Positions 51,701 through 61,580 of a DNA stretch of 64,000 nucleotides are shown piece after piece. The position numbers were made by a program, and so were the translations under genes. The stretch spans positions 108,471,582-108,535,581 of the forward strand of contig NC_068359.1 in NCBI RefSeq assembly GCF_020536995.1, read 5' to 3'. Every line of letters begins with the position of its first letter. Positions within the stretch are counted from its first letter, which is position 1. The notes beneath the pieces were generated by a model, which was not told the DNA's origin, searched no databases, and worked only from the letters and a program-made list of their open reading frames with translations. Source of the stretch: Dreissena polymorpha. Taxonomy: Eukaryota > Mollusca > Bivalvia > Myida > Dreissenidae.

Positions 51701-53691
51701 GAAGTTATTTTGAACTTTGTTAATAACTCCAGCCTTCGACGACTCTCCAAGCATAAATTGGGAACTGAATAAGCACCAGTTTCCTCATGCATGCAGGGAT
51801 AAAGGCAATAAATATTTCAATCCACTTTTCAAATAATACCATCTACACTCTCTTGACAACAGCTTTATTTTATTGGCAACGTCAATGAAGTTAAAGTTAT
51901 TTACTCAACACTTTCAAAAGACTATGCTGTAAATGTAAATGTTTATGTACCTTCAACGTTTCTGCTGTATGCTTAAAATACTTCAGTGACAATATGTTGG
52001 CAGTATTAATTTTTAGAAAATTTAGTTGGAACGAAATAAGATAGATCTGTACGAAAGAAACATCTATGGAAACAATGACTTATTCTGATGATATATTTAT
52101 CAGTCACGACTAGTTAATTCCAAAATAATTCCTCATTTCTTACTTTGCGCGGCTGCATTTCAAACTTGCATTAATCCACTGTTTAAACACATTTTAAATC
52201 GAAAACTGCCTATCCGAAGGTAAAGCCTCGTCATTTCTGATGATGACCCAGTGAGGCATATGTAAAATACAACCTTAAACTGTATGACATCATATGAAAT
52301 AATCGAATTATTTTGTCGGTGTCGAATGAACAAGACTAATTGTTTTCAATTATATTTTAATTTATTTTAGTATGTGTGATTTGTTTATGCAATAATAGCG
52401 AAAATACACATTTTCTCGGACATGATCAATTGCAGGCGCTCTCAAAATCCGAACGGATTTTTCGAGCGCCCACAGATGATCATGCCCTCGAAAACATGTA
52501 TTATCCCTATATAATATGGACACTTTCTTGACAATGAGGCTGGAATAGTTACACAAATCTTAGCTTAACTGAGCACTTTCACAATTGTGGTCAGTCTACA
52601 TTTGGTCTTGTGCGTCTTGTGTTGTCAAGTTTAACAATTGTGGTCAGTCTACATTTGGTCTTGTGCGTCTTGTGTTGTCAAGTTTAACAATTGTGGTCAG
52701 TCTACATTTGGTCTTGTGCGTCTTGTGTTGTCAAGTTTAACAATTGAGGTCAGTCTACATTTGGTCTTGTGCGTCTTGTGTTGTCAAGTTTTAGCTCCGT
52801 GTCGCTCCATTATTTGATCCAGTCTTAATGAAACTTGGTAGGACTGTTTATCATTACGATTTCTAGCTGGAGAAATGAATCTAGGTCACATCCATCCAAA
52901 AACTAGGTTTCAAGGTCAAATCTTATGTTAGAATCTTTATCTTGAAAATATCTAGGCCATGTTTGAATCAGGGTCTTGTGTGTCCAAAAATAAGATCACC
53001 AGATTAAATCACCAGGAGTACTCATATTTCTATCTGGAAGCCAACCTAATGACTCAATCTTGATGAAACATGGCCAGAATGGTTATCTTGACAAGATCCA
53101 TGTAATGTTAATATCCTATCAACAGGACTGCAATAAGTAGTCATGGTCTAAAACTGTAATCCAATAAATGTAAGCCATGGTGATTGTACATTGTAGTTAG
53201 TACACATAATTTAATGTTAATATGTGTGTTATAGTTAAATATACAGCAGGGAAATCAGTAGATCAAGTCATTTTGTTTTACACAAGAACATATTTTGATG
53301 GTCAGATTAATCATTTTTAGTTAAAACCACCATATCCAATACGCTTCTCAGATTTCTATTAGATGACTTAGTAGCATTTTCTGGCTCTCAATGCGAGAAC
53401 ATAAGATTTTTAATAATTATCAACCAGACCACATGTTAAATGATAATTTTTTTAACAAAAGTATATTTTTTTGCAGCAACACACTGAGAATAACGAAAGT
53501 CTGCAGCCCTGCAGGACATCTCAGCCGGGAACAACAACACATTCCTGGGACGGCGTGACAGGGACTTCTCGTTTGTGGACATGAAGCCCATGAAGATCGA
53601 GTTTGTAGAATGCAGTGCTACAGGTGGAGAAGCAGGGGATAAGGCTTGCAATCTCCAACACGTGCAGACATGGCTCGCCAAAATTGCTTGA
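42748..53691 (+). CDS. SRPRB: Signal recognition particle receptor subunit beta
   Basis: SRPRB is the ER membrane GTPase that anchors the SRP receptor alpha subunit for co-translational targeting. Seven exons: 42748-42871, 47073-47167, 47573-47647, 48917-48999, 49553-49616, 51045-51172, 53477-53691 (TGA), about 260 residues against 271 in human. The start ATG has A at -3. Residues 27-47 form the N-terminal membrane helix. GTPase motifs are GSCDAGKT (61-68, G1), DLPGH (106-110, G3), NKQD (169-172, G4) and ECSA near the C-terminus (G5). The end WLAKIA is identical to human. Two spots break the frame: the exon 6 acceptor, where the in-frame start follows AC rather than AG, and one extra G at 53499 in exon 7. 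Intron 1 is 4.2 kb and, like introns 3, 5 and 6, hosts repeats. Confidence 0.94.
44334..45064. repeat. AGGTCA-rich dispersed repeat, 4 units (SRPRB intron 1)
   Basis: It opens TATGCCCCCCTTTGAAGAAG with a GTCGGTCGGTC tract, then four ~145-bp units (GATGATAACTCAAGAACGC, CCTAGGATCATGAAACTTC, a block of AGGTCA half-sites), and closes CAATGGCTGCCACTACAAC, GGGGGGCATGCATG, TTTTACAAACAGCCCTTGTT. It is non-coding. The rest of intron 1 (42872-44333 and 45065-47072) is AT-rich without recognised features. Confidence 0.85.
47763..48052. repeat. Short TATGTCCCC-type dispersed repeat (SRPRB intron 3)
   Basis: It opens TTATGTCCCCCACCACTAAA with an inverted TAGTGGGGGACATA, a GTTTGTTTG tract, TTGATATTTGGCCTGCATGT and TTCAAGGTCAAAGGTC, and ends GACATAGTGTTTCTGACAAA. 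Confidence 0.75.
48323..48843. repeat. Same family, with ~170-bp internal units (SRPRB intron 3)
   Basis: It opens TTATGTCCCCGGATCGATAG, then three units around AATAACTTTTGAAATATTG, GGAGCTGCACATTTTGAGTG and CTTCAAGGTCAAAGGT, and ends GGGCATTGTGTTTCTGAC...CACATCTCTTGTTTT. Confidence 0.75.
49686..50416. repeat. AGGTCA-rich dispersed repeat, 4 units (SRPRB intron 5)
   Basis: Same layout as the element at 44334-45064: TTATGCCCCCCCCTTCGAAG, GTCGGTCGGTC tract, about four ~145-bp units, and the GGGGGGCATGCATATTTTAC...CAGCCCTTGTTT end. It begins about 70 bp after the donor of exon 5. Confidence 0.85.
52388..52510. repeat. Imperfect 120-bp palindrome in SRPRB intron 6
   Basis: GGACATGATCA, GGCGCTCTCAAAATCCG on the left face CGGATTTTTCGAGCGCCC and TGATCATGCCCTCG on the right, with an AA loop and further outer matches around CATTTTC and GAAAACATG. 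It is a small foldback or MITE-like element. The rest of 51173-52387 is without a recognised feature. Confidence 0.65.
52581..52792. repeat. 53-bp tandem repeat, 4 copies (SRPRB intron 6)
   Basis: ACAATTGTGGTCAGTCTACA with TTTGGTCTTGTGCGTCTTGT and GTTGTCAAGTTTA repeats four times, almost perfectly. It runs directly into sequence resembling another dispersed repeat (52793-53110: TCTTGATGAAACATGG, TCTAGGTCACATCC). Confidence 0.92.
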
Positions 53692-54062
53692 ACTCCTGGG
53701 CCATTAACATTTCACTCACATATTCAACGATATGATTGTTCCTCCTTTCACAGCTGATTTCCTCCTTTTTAAGGCCAAACTACTTTATGAAATAGTTCCT
53801 CTCTTTCCAGGATATATATTAAAGTGAACAGTTATGGTGAACCCCATGTGGGGCCATCCCAAACTCCCTGGAGATGTTTTACAATCACACCCCTGAATAG
53901 GTTGCTGTGTTGTATGAATTAATTTCAGGGGATTCAAGAATTTTTCTTGAATAGTATAGATAGAATTTAAATTGGTGGATTTGTTTTGGTTAAGGTTTGT
54001 AATTTGTTTACAAATGCAATCACAGTTTCTAACCATATATACGTTTGTTTAGTCTATGTTTA

Positions 54063-54540
54063 TATTATTATGTTTTTCTAATTTGATTTGAAAGAACTCA
54101 AGTGCTAGTCCGATTTCTATGAAATTTTTTAACATTTATGCAGCTATTACTAAGTATAAAATAATGTTATGTTTCTACAAGGCTTGGAAATTTTCTCCAA
54201 TTTGTTTAACAACTATTATTATTATGCAACTTAAAATTTTGGCTGTCAAAAGATAAAGTGATGTTAACCATGGTAGTTAATTATCATACTATTACATGAA
54301 TTAACTTGTAAATTTTCTCCAATTTGTTTAACAAAATTGGATAGTTTTACTGTGAATTTTTTTTTTCCGTAGAAAATTCATCCTGCCTATGCCTTACTAT
54401 TATTACTAGTATTACGCAACTCGGTGTTTTGGCTGTCAAAAGTTCAAGTGATGTTAACCATGGTAGTTAATTATCATATACATTTTTTGTACTATTACAT
54501 TTATTAACTTGTATGTTTGAACAACAAAACTGCTTTTTAT
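54063..54540. repeat. Block copied at the window's right end, with an internal duplication
   Basis: From TATTATGTTTTTCTAATTTG to AAACTGCTTTTTATT it matches 63681-64000. Inside, TTTTCTCCAATTTGTTTAAC, GTTTTGGCTGTCAAAAG-type and GATGTTAACCATGGTAGTTA occur twice (about 54186-54310 and 54308-54510), whereas the right-hand copy has them once. Confidence 0.88.
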
Positions 54541-54577
54541 TGATAATTTAATCACCAAGTGTACCACTAAGACCTGG

Positions 54578-54583
54578 AATAAA
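54578..54583 (+). promoter_or_regulatory. Candidate poly(A) signal of SRPRB
   Basis: AATAAA about 890 bp after the stop. The 3' UTR would then include most of the duplicated block at 54063-54540. 54584-55089 is AT-rich with no feature. Confidence 0.35.
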
Positions 54584-55089
54584 ATCTCTCTGAAAATCTT
54601 TCGGAAAAATAAATGTGGCTTGCTTAGTAGAGGATGAATTTTGAATTTTTGATTTGAAATTAGACAAACAAGGAATTTTGATATTACTATGCAAATGATC
54701 TGGTAACAAACTATTACTTCTTAAAGACTAGGTAAAGTTCTTTAACATGCCCCTGTAAAGGCAATTAGGGTATTGTGAATGAGGTATATGTTAATAATAT
54801 TTTGTTACTGCCGTTACTGCCAAAGCATTTAAGCAAATATTGAAACGATTGCTGAATTTTAGTGTTTTTAAATAGTGGTTATCATCTTTGTATGAAGTTT
54901 TGTGCATCAGCATTGCACATATATATACGTGTACAGTCTTGGTATTGGGAATTAAATGGATTCATTTAACAAAGTTTTAAATAAAACATAGAACTCATAT
55001 TGTTGTTATTGATCTCTTCTTATATTATATATGACATACATTAATACATATGTGGAAGTTAAAACATATTTTGTTACATGTATTATTTT

Positions 55090-56103
55090 TATGCCCCCCT
55101 TCGAAGAAGAGGGGGTATATTGCTTTGCACATGTCGGTCTGTTGGTCGGTCGGTCCACCAGGTGGTTTCCGGATGATAACTCAAGAACGCTTAGGCCTAG
55201 GATCTTGAAACTTCATAGGTAGATAGATCATGACTCGCAGATGACCCCTATTGATTTTGAGGTCACTAGGTCAAAGGTCAAGGTCATGGTGACCCGAAAT
55301 AGTAAAATGGTTTCCGAATGATGACTCAAGAACGCATATGCCTAGGATCATGAAACTTCATAGGTAGATAGATCATGACTTGCAGATGACCCCTATTGAT
55401 TTTGAGGTCACTAGGTCAAAGGTCAAGGTCACGGTGACCCGAAATAGGAAAATGGTTTCCGGATGATAACTCAAGAATGCATATGCCTAGGATCATGAAA
55501 CTTCATGGGTAGATTGATCATGACTCGCAGATGACCCCTTTTGATTTTGAGGTCACTAGGTCAAAGGTCAAGGTCACGGTGACCCGAAATAGTAAAATGG
55601 TTTCCGGATGATAATTCAAGAACACATATGCCTAGGATCATGAAACTTCATGGGTAGAATGATCATGACTCGCAGATGACCCCTATTGATTTTGAGGTCA
55701 CTAGGTCAAAGGGCAAGGTCACGGTGACCCGTAATAGTTAAATGGTTTCCAGATGATAACTCAAGAACGCTTACGCCTAGGATCATGAAACTTCATGGGT
55801 ACATTGATCATGACTCGCAGATTACCCATATTGATTTTCAGGTCACTAGGTCAAAGGTCAAGGTCACGGTGACCCGAAACAGTAAAATTGTTTCCGGATG
55901 ATAACTCAAGAACGCATTTGCCTAGGATCATGACACTTCATAGGTACATTGATCATGGCTCACAGATGACCCCTATTGATTTCCAGGTCACTAGGTCAAA
56001 GGTCAAGGTCACAGTGACAAAAAAACGTATTCACACAATGGCTGCCACTACAACGGACAGCCCATATGGGGGGGCATGCATGTTTTACAAACAGCCCTTG
56101 TTC
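55090..56103. repeat. AGGTCA-rich dispersed repeat, 6 units
   Basis: It opens TATGCCCCCCTTCGAAGAAG and ends TTTTACAAACAGCCCTTGTT. The six units of ~145 bp each carry AGGTCA half-sites spaced 2, 1 and 0 bases apart. Longest copy in the window. After it, 56104-56390 has diverged GGTCACCAGGTCAAG-type sequence. Confidence 0.88.
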
Positions 56104-56394
56104 TTAATGCTTATCTTTGCTATATCAAGGCCGAAATCGAATCTCGGTCTTATGCGTCCTGAAGCTAGGTCACCTGATGAAATTTTAGAAACACATTGCC
56201 AATACTAAAGAGGCCATATTTATCACTCAATATTGATATTTTGGTCAGAATGTTATCTTCGCAATACCTAAGGCAAGTCAAAAGTGTCTCAAACCTAGGT
56301 CACCAGGTCAAGTTTCGACTATTGTATTTATCTCAAACTCAGGGGATCTATTGAGGGCCATGATGGCCTACTTGCTTTAATATTTATGCCCCCT

Positions 56395-57251
56395 TCGAAG
56401 AAGAGGGGGTATATTGTTTTGCACATATCGGTCGGTCTGTCGGTCCGTCCGTCGGTCAGTCCGTCCACCAGATGGTTTCGGATGAAAACTCAAGAACGCT
56501 TAGGCCTAGGATCATGAAACTTCATAGGTACATTGATCATGACTGGCAGATGACCCCTATTGATTTTCAGGTCACTAGGTCAAGGTCACAGTGACTGGAA
56601 ATAGTAAAATGGTTTCCGGATGATAACTCAAGAATGCTTACGCCTAGGATCATGAAACTTCATAGGTACATTGATCATGACTGGCAAATGACCCCTATTG
56701 ATTTTCAGGTCACTAGGTCAAGGTCACAGTGACTCGAAACAGTAAAATGGTTTCCAGATGATAACTCAAGAATGCTTATGCCTAGGATCATGAAACTTCA
56801 TAGGAATATTGATCATGACTGGCAGATGACCCCTATGGATTGTCAGGTCCCTAAGGTCAAAGGTCAAGGTCACAGTGACTCAAAATAGTAAAATGGTTTC
56901 CGGATGATAACTCAAGAATGCTTACGGCTAGGATAATGAAACTTCATGTACATTGATCATGACTGGCAGATGACCCCTATTGATTTTCAGGTCACTAGGC
57001 CAAAGGTCAAGTTCACAGTGACTCGAAACAGTAAAATGGTTTCCTGATGATAACTCAAGAATATTTAGGCCTAGGGTCATGAAACTTCATAGGTACATTG
57101 ATCATGACTGGCAGATGACCCCTTTTGATTTTCAGGTCACCAGGTCAAAGGTCAAGGTCACAGTGACAAAAAACGTATTCACACAATTGCTGCCACTACA
57201 ACTGACAGCCCATATGGGGGGCATGCATGTTTTACAAACAGCCCTTGTTTT
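56395..57251. repeat. AGGTCA-rich dispersed repeat, 5 units
   Basis: Same family and end motifs as the previous copy, with about five units; two units lack part of the half-site block. It ends 18 bp before the target duplication of the element at 57277. Confidence 0.88.
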
Positions 57252-57276
57252 TGATTACGTTGAATGTACTATAAAT

Positions 57277-58073
57277 CACAGGTGATTTGCGTGTGGCTAT
57301 GATATTAATTAGTGAAAACATCATTTTGAATGATAAATAATCATATTATAACGAAAAATTAACTTTTCTGGAAAAAATATTTTCACTGTCAAATATATAT
57401 ATAACAAGGTATTCAACTCGAAATCACCCGAAAACAGGATGCATCGCTTTGAACAGCCATTACTTCATCAATTATGCAGCGATGTTCACGAACCCGGTCT
57501 TATTCAACGCAGAAATGAATTTCCTTTCTGGAAATGTATATATCTTGTTATATTTCTACACATGCTGGGTCAAATTTTAAGAAATAAAACGATACACTAT
57601 TCGCTTGACCTACTTGAAGGCGATCAGACAGTATTAATGAATGAAATCCCAAGTTGTAAAGACACACCTTCGCATTGGAACTTTGCAGGGAAAATGCCCT
57701 TTACTCCGTGAAGTTTCAGTCTGAAATTGGGTCTGATCGATATCAATTGGGTCACGCGAGTTGTGTTTCGTGTTATTACTTAAAGTTGACCCAGTATTTG
57801 TAAAATGTTTGCAAGACATGTACATTTCCAGAAAGGAAATTCATTTATGCGTGATCGAGATCGTGAAAATCGCTGCAAAATTGATGAAGTAATGGCTGTT
57901 CAAAGCGATGCACCCTGTTTTCGAGAGATTTCGAGTTGAATACCTTGTTATATATATATATTTTATAGTGAAAATATTTTTTTTCAGAAAAGTTGAATTT
58001 TTGTTATAATTATTTATCATTCAAAATGATTTTTTCACTAATTAATATCATAGCCACACGCTAATCACCTGTG
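57277..58073. mobile_element. hAT-like foldback DNA element with perfect 8-bp target duplication
   Basis: The element of 797 bp has inverted arms of about 260 bp. It starts CACAGGTGATTTGCGTGTGG and ends with the inverted match CCACACGCTAATCACCTGTG. CTATAAAT flanks both sides (57269-57276 and 58074-58081). An 8-bp duplication is typical of hAT insertions, although CACAG is not the usual hAT end. The arms differ at many positions, so the insertion is not very recent. The centre (57540-57815) holds only short ORFs without transposase motifs. Confidence 0.82.
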
Positions 58074-58286
58074 CTATAAATAACGTGCCATTGTTATACA
58101 TAGTCATATTCGATAAATACAATTTAATTAATGTGAATTAAATTTGGAATCTATTTACAAAGATATAACATTATGAGACTGATGATCCTTTGGTCGTACC
58201 CGAAAGACACAAAAGTCGTATCTGTTTATCTCGCTCGGCGATTGTCTATCTTGCTTTGAGTCAATCTGAACGCATCGGACAGTGGG

Positions 58287-58661
58287 CTACACCACACCGT
58301 CGATCGCCGATATGGCGGAATTGTCCGAGGTGTCCCGATTGGCTTTGAGTATTTCGATAGTAGCCTCCCCTGTATCACTTACTTGAATACGTTTCGGCGC
58401 TCGCAGTGCATCCGGATACCTTTCACAGCTTTTAGGACTGCAGCGATCCTTTTCTTTCTCGCTGTTGGGATCAAGTCTGAACCAAAATCTGAAACATTTG
58501 GAGAGGGTCCTAACGAAATGCGTTGGATCGCCAATAAAATGTTTCCATCTTTGAACGTTATATTTTGTTCGTTTTATTCGTTTGCGTGGAAATGTCTTTT
58601 TTGTGTTTTTTTCAGTCCTATACAAAGTGCTAACAAACAACTGGCCCCTATAACTATACAA
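58287..58661 (-). other. Unassigned 124-codon ORF
   Basis: On the minus strand the ORF is rich in charged residues (IKRTKYNVQRWKHF, ERYPDALRAPKRIQ, SDTGEATIEILKANRD). Its base composition is less AT-rich than the surroundings and a CAAGTAAGT donor-like site follows ALRAPKRI. I do not recognise it. It could be a single exon of an unknown gene, an old transposon fragment, or chance. 58082-58286 and 58662-59533 hold nothing else. Confidence 0.2.
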
Positions 58662-59616
58662 ATTATTCTTAAACTGTGAAGAATTATGTAGATGTGTATT
58701 GATTTACTGCTAGTGACATTATACGAACAGGTTTAACCACTTAGACCAGTCGTTAACGGGCATAATTTGACCGAACGCTGTTAATAGTAATGAAAACCTA
58801 TTTCATAATATGGTAAATCGCGGCTTAAATGGTGTACTCAATATGTTAGGTATACTATAAGGCGCAACAAACTGAAACCGAGTTAATTGTAAGCAAACAG
58901 ACGGTAATTGAAACTGTCACTGAAGACACACCAGGAAATATCGTGTGTGACGTATCCATTAATATAATAATAATCAATCTAAATGCGTCTGATCTTTAAC
59001 CGCCGATCTTGTTAATAGCATTCACCATATGGACGCTGAGTCTGTTATTTTATGTGTACTGCTTTTAATCTGTTTGGAGATCACCACCATATGAGGAAAT
59101 TCATTTTATCAACGATAATCGGTCACAGTAGGGAAGTTGCAGAGATTATGAAAACATTAATGAAAATTATTGCAATGTCTGTGAATTTCTTGTTATCAAT
59201 TTTCTACTTGAAAAGCATGCGACGAAAAAAATGCTGACTTGTAAAACGTCCTCATGAAAAGCATGGAAAGCCTTGGCATATTGAATGCCAAGTAAAAACT
59301 TTCATCAAGTGTCAATGTGTGGCGCGTTGTACTGAAAAGAGCAGAGGCAGTTTCCGAGTTAAATAATCATGCATTTAAATGTATAGTTTTTGTTTTAAAG
59401 ACAAATGCGTATTTAAAAGAAAAATTCACCATATATCCACTGAATCCTAGCTTGCTGTAAACTTTCATATTTTTTAAGCCAAATGAACTTCCGCTAACAT
59501 AATTTATAGTACTGACTAGACCTGTTTAGTGTAAACCCATTTATGCCTACGGTCTAGAAAAAAGGCATTGGCAAACAGCGTAGACCCAGACGAGAGTCTT
59601 CGCTGTTTGCTAAAAT

Positions 59617-61504
59617 CACTGGGGGTTGACGAGAACAAAGCGTAGTCCGTTTCGCTACGACGTCGGGTATATGTTTTACTACGAAAACATTGTTTATTTA
59701 CACATGACATCGAGAACGGATTAGTCGAAAATTGTGTTTAAAACATGTAAGATTATGCTCTTCTAATAACAAAACTTTGAATTTAAGCATAATGATATTT
59801 CATAGGTCTGTAACATCAAATTATAATCTAAGATGTGTGTGGTTTATGCGGTTAAACATGAAATATACCGCTGAATTATCAAGCCGAAGTCAAGTTTCAC
59901 TTTAAAAATGCAATTAAGGTTTACACCTGTTTTTAATTGATACACTTTGACAATTTCCATATTGATCTATGTATCTTTAAGCCAATGGTGTGTTTAGAAA
60001 TGTGTAGGTTGACTCAGCTATCAGAAATAAAGGCTAAATATTATTATTAGGCATGATCATGTCTCTGACAGTATACGTACATTGTATATGCCTCGCTACG
60101 ACAACGCTTTAGCTGTAAAATCCACACCTGTAACAGCCATAAGGTGTGAAAAGAAGCACCCCAATGGCACAAATCCGCAATTGCATAACCAATATATTGT
60201 TGGAAAGGTGTGGCAGTGGGTTTCTGTCACAGGTTATTGTTTACTGCGTACATGACGGCTGGTAGATTTACCTCTATTACAATGCGGTTAAGGCCCAGTC
60301 TCACTATGATACCGGCGGAGCCCCAGTGCGTGATCAGGCATCTACCGTGATGAACCGGGGCCCTACCGGGATGAACCGGTGCTCCACCGGGATGAACCGT
60401 GGACGACCGGCAACAACCGGTACTCCACCAGGAAAGTATTAAAATGTTTAATACCTCCAGGATGAACCGGGAGTCACCGGGTAGGACCGGCAACGACCGG
60501 CGTGGCACCGGGAACAACCGGGACGGCACCTTAGCTCCATCGGGGCCCAAACACACCCCGGCAGTGCTACGGCAACGCCCCGGTGGAGCCCCGGTGAATG
60601 CCGGCAGAGTCCCTTTATAGCTACGTTACATAAGTAAACCGGTGCTCTGACGGTGCCGTCCTGGTTGTTCCCGGTACAGTCCCGATTGTTTCCAGTGCCA
60701 AGCTGGTCATTGCCTGTCCTTCCCGGTAACTCCTGGTTCATCCCGGAGGTATTAAACATTTGAATACTTTCCCGGTGGAGCCCCGGTTGTCCCCGGTTAG
60801 ACCGGGGCGTTGCCGCAGCTCTGCCGGGGTCTGATGCCTGTATAGCCCCGGTGAGTGCCGGCGAAGTGACAGTATACCGGGGCTCTGCCGGCTTTCACAG
60901 GTTTCAACCTTTCCGTTTGGATGTTCATGCGCACAGTGAAGCAAGGCATCTTTTGCACTGGGAAATGGCAGTCTGCAGTAACTGCATGTATATATCCTGA
61001 AATGGATACAGAAACTTCGTTGAGCAACCTATACATTATATTTGTACTTCGTTGCGCAACCAATACATACTCTGTGCGAAACCTATACATAAAGCTACTT
61101 GTAATTTCCTTCGAAACAAAGCATTTGAATAATTAAAATACATGTTCGTATCCTGTTTTGTACTTTAAAATGTGTAATGTACACTGAATAAACGTAACAT
61201 GTAGTTTTATTTGATTTAAGTAACCGTAATTGGCTATTTTAACAGAATAACAACCTTATGCATTGCTTCAAATACAAATATTTCGATTTTAGCTCAAAAT
61301 AAACCTAAAGGTGGCAACTACGCGCATTTGTTATTGAAAATAAGTACCTACCATTACTGGATGTTCCGTTCTCTAATCCATAAACACCATAAAAGATGAA
61401 CCTCGCCTGATTAAGTAGTGTATTTACACAATGTTTTCGTAGTAAAACATATACCCGACGTCGTAGCGAAACGGACTACGCTTTGACCTCGTCAGCCCCC
61501 AGTG
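59617..61504. mobile_element. Non-autonomous DNA element with ~90-bp inverted ends
   Basis: CACTGGGGGTTGACGAG at 59617 is matched inverted by CTCGTCAGCCCCCAGTG ending at 61504. The match continues inward through GTAGTCCGTTTCGCTACGAC and TATATGTTTTACTACGAAAA for about 90 bp. The flanks read TAAAAT on the left and TAAATG on the right, so a target duplication is uncertain. No transposase is seen. It carries the GC-rich hairpin at 60311-60905. The rest of the interior is AT-rich. Confidence 0.75.
60311..60905. repeat. CCGG-rich quasi-repeat arranged as a ~600-bp hairpin
   Basis: Short phrases such as CCGGGATGAACCGG, CGGCAACAACCGG and GCCCCGGTG repeat irregularly. The left and right halves are inverted: GTATTAAAATGTTTAATACC with CAGGATGAACC on the left faces GGTTCATCCCGGAGGTATTA on the right, centred near 60610. 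The GC content is far above the rest of the window. Confidence 0.85.
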
Positions 61505-61580
61505 TAAATGAATCCCTAATTTTGGAAATAAATTGATCCAATTTAGAAGGATGGGAGAGTCCACTAGGAATAAATGGGTT

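Larger units (their letters stand above)
59534..61580. repeat. Palindromic dreissenid-type repeat split by an insertion
   Basis: The left half is 59534-59616 (ACCCATTTATGCCTACGG, GGCAAACAGCGTAGACCC, CGCTGTTTGCTAAAAT). The right half is 61505-61580 (TCCCTAATTTTGGAAATAAA, GGATGGGAGAGTCCACTAGG, AATAAATGGGTT). The outer ends are inverted copies of each other. The halves are separated by 1.9 kb of another element. Confidence 0.7.

Noticed and set aside
57439-57711. 90-codon ORF as a gene
   Set aside because: It lies across the arm and centre of the foldback element at 57277-58073 and shows no transposase or other motif.
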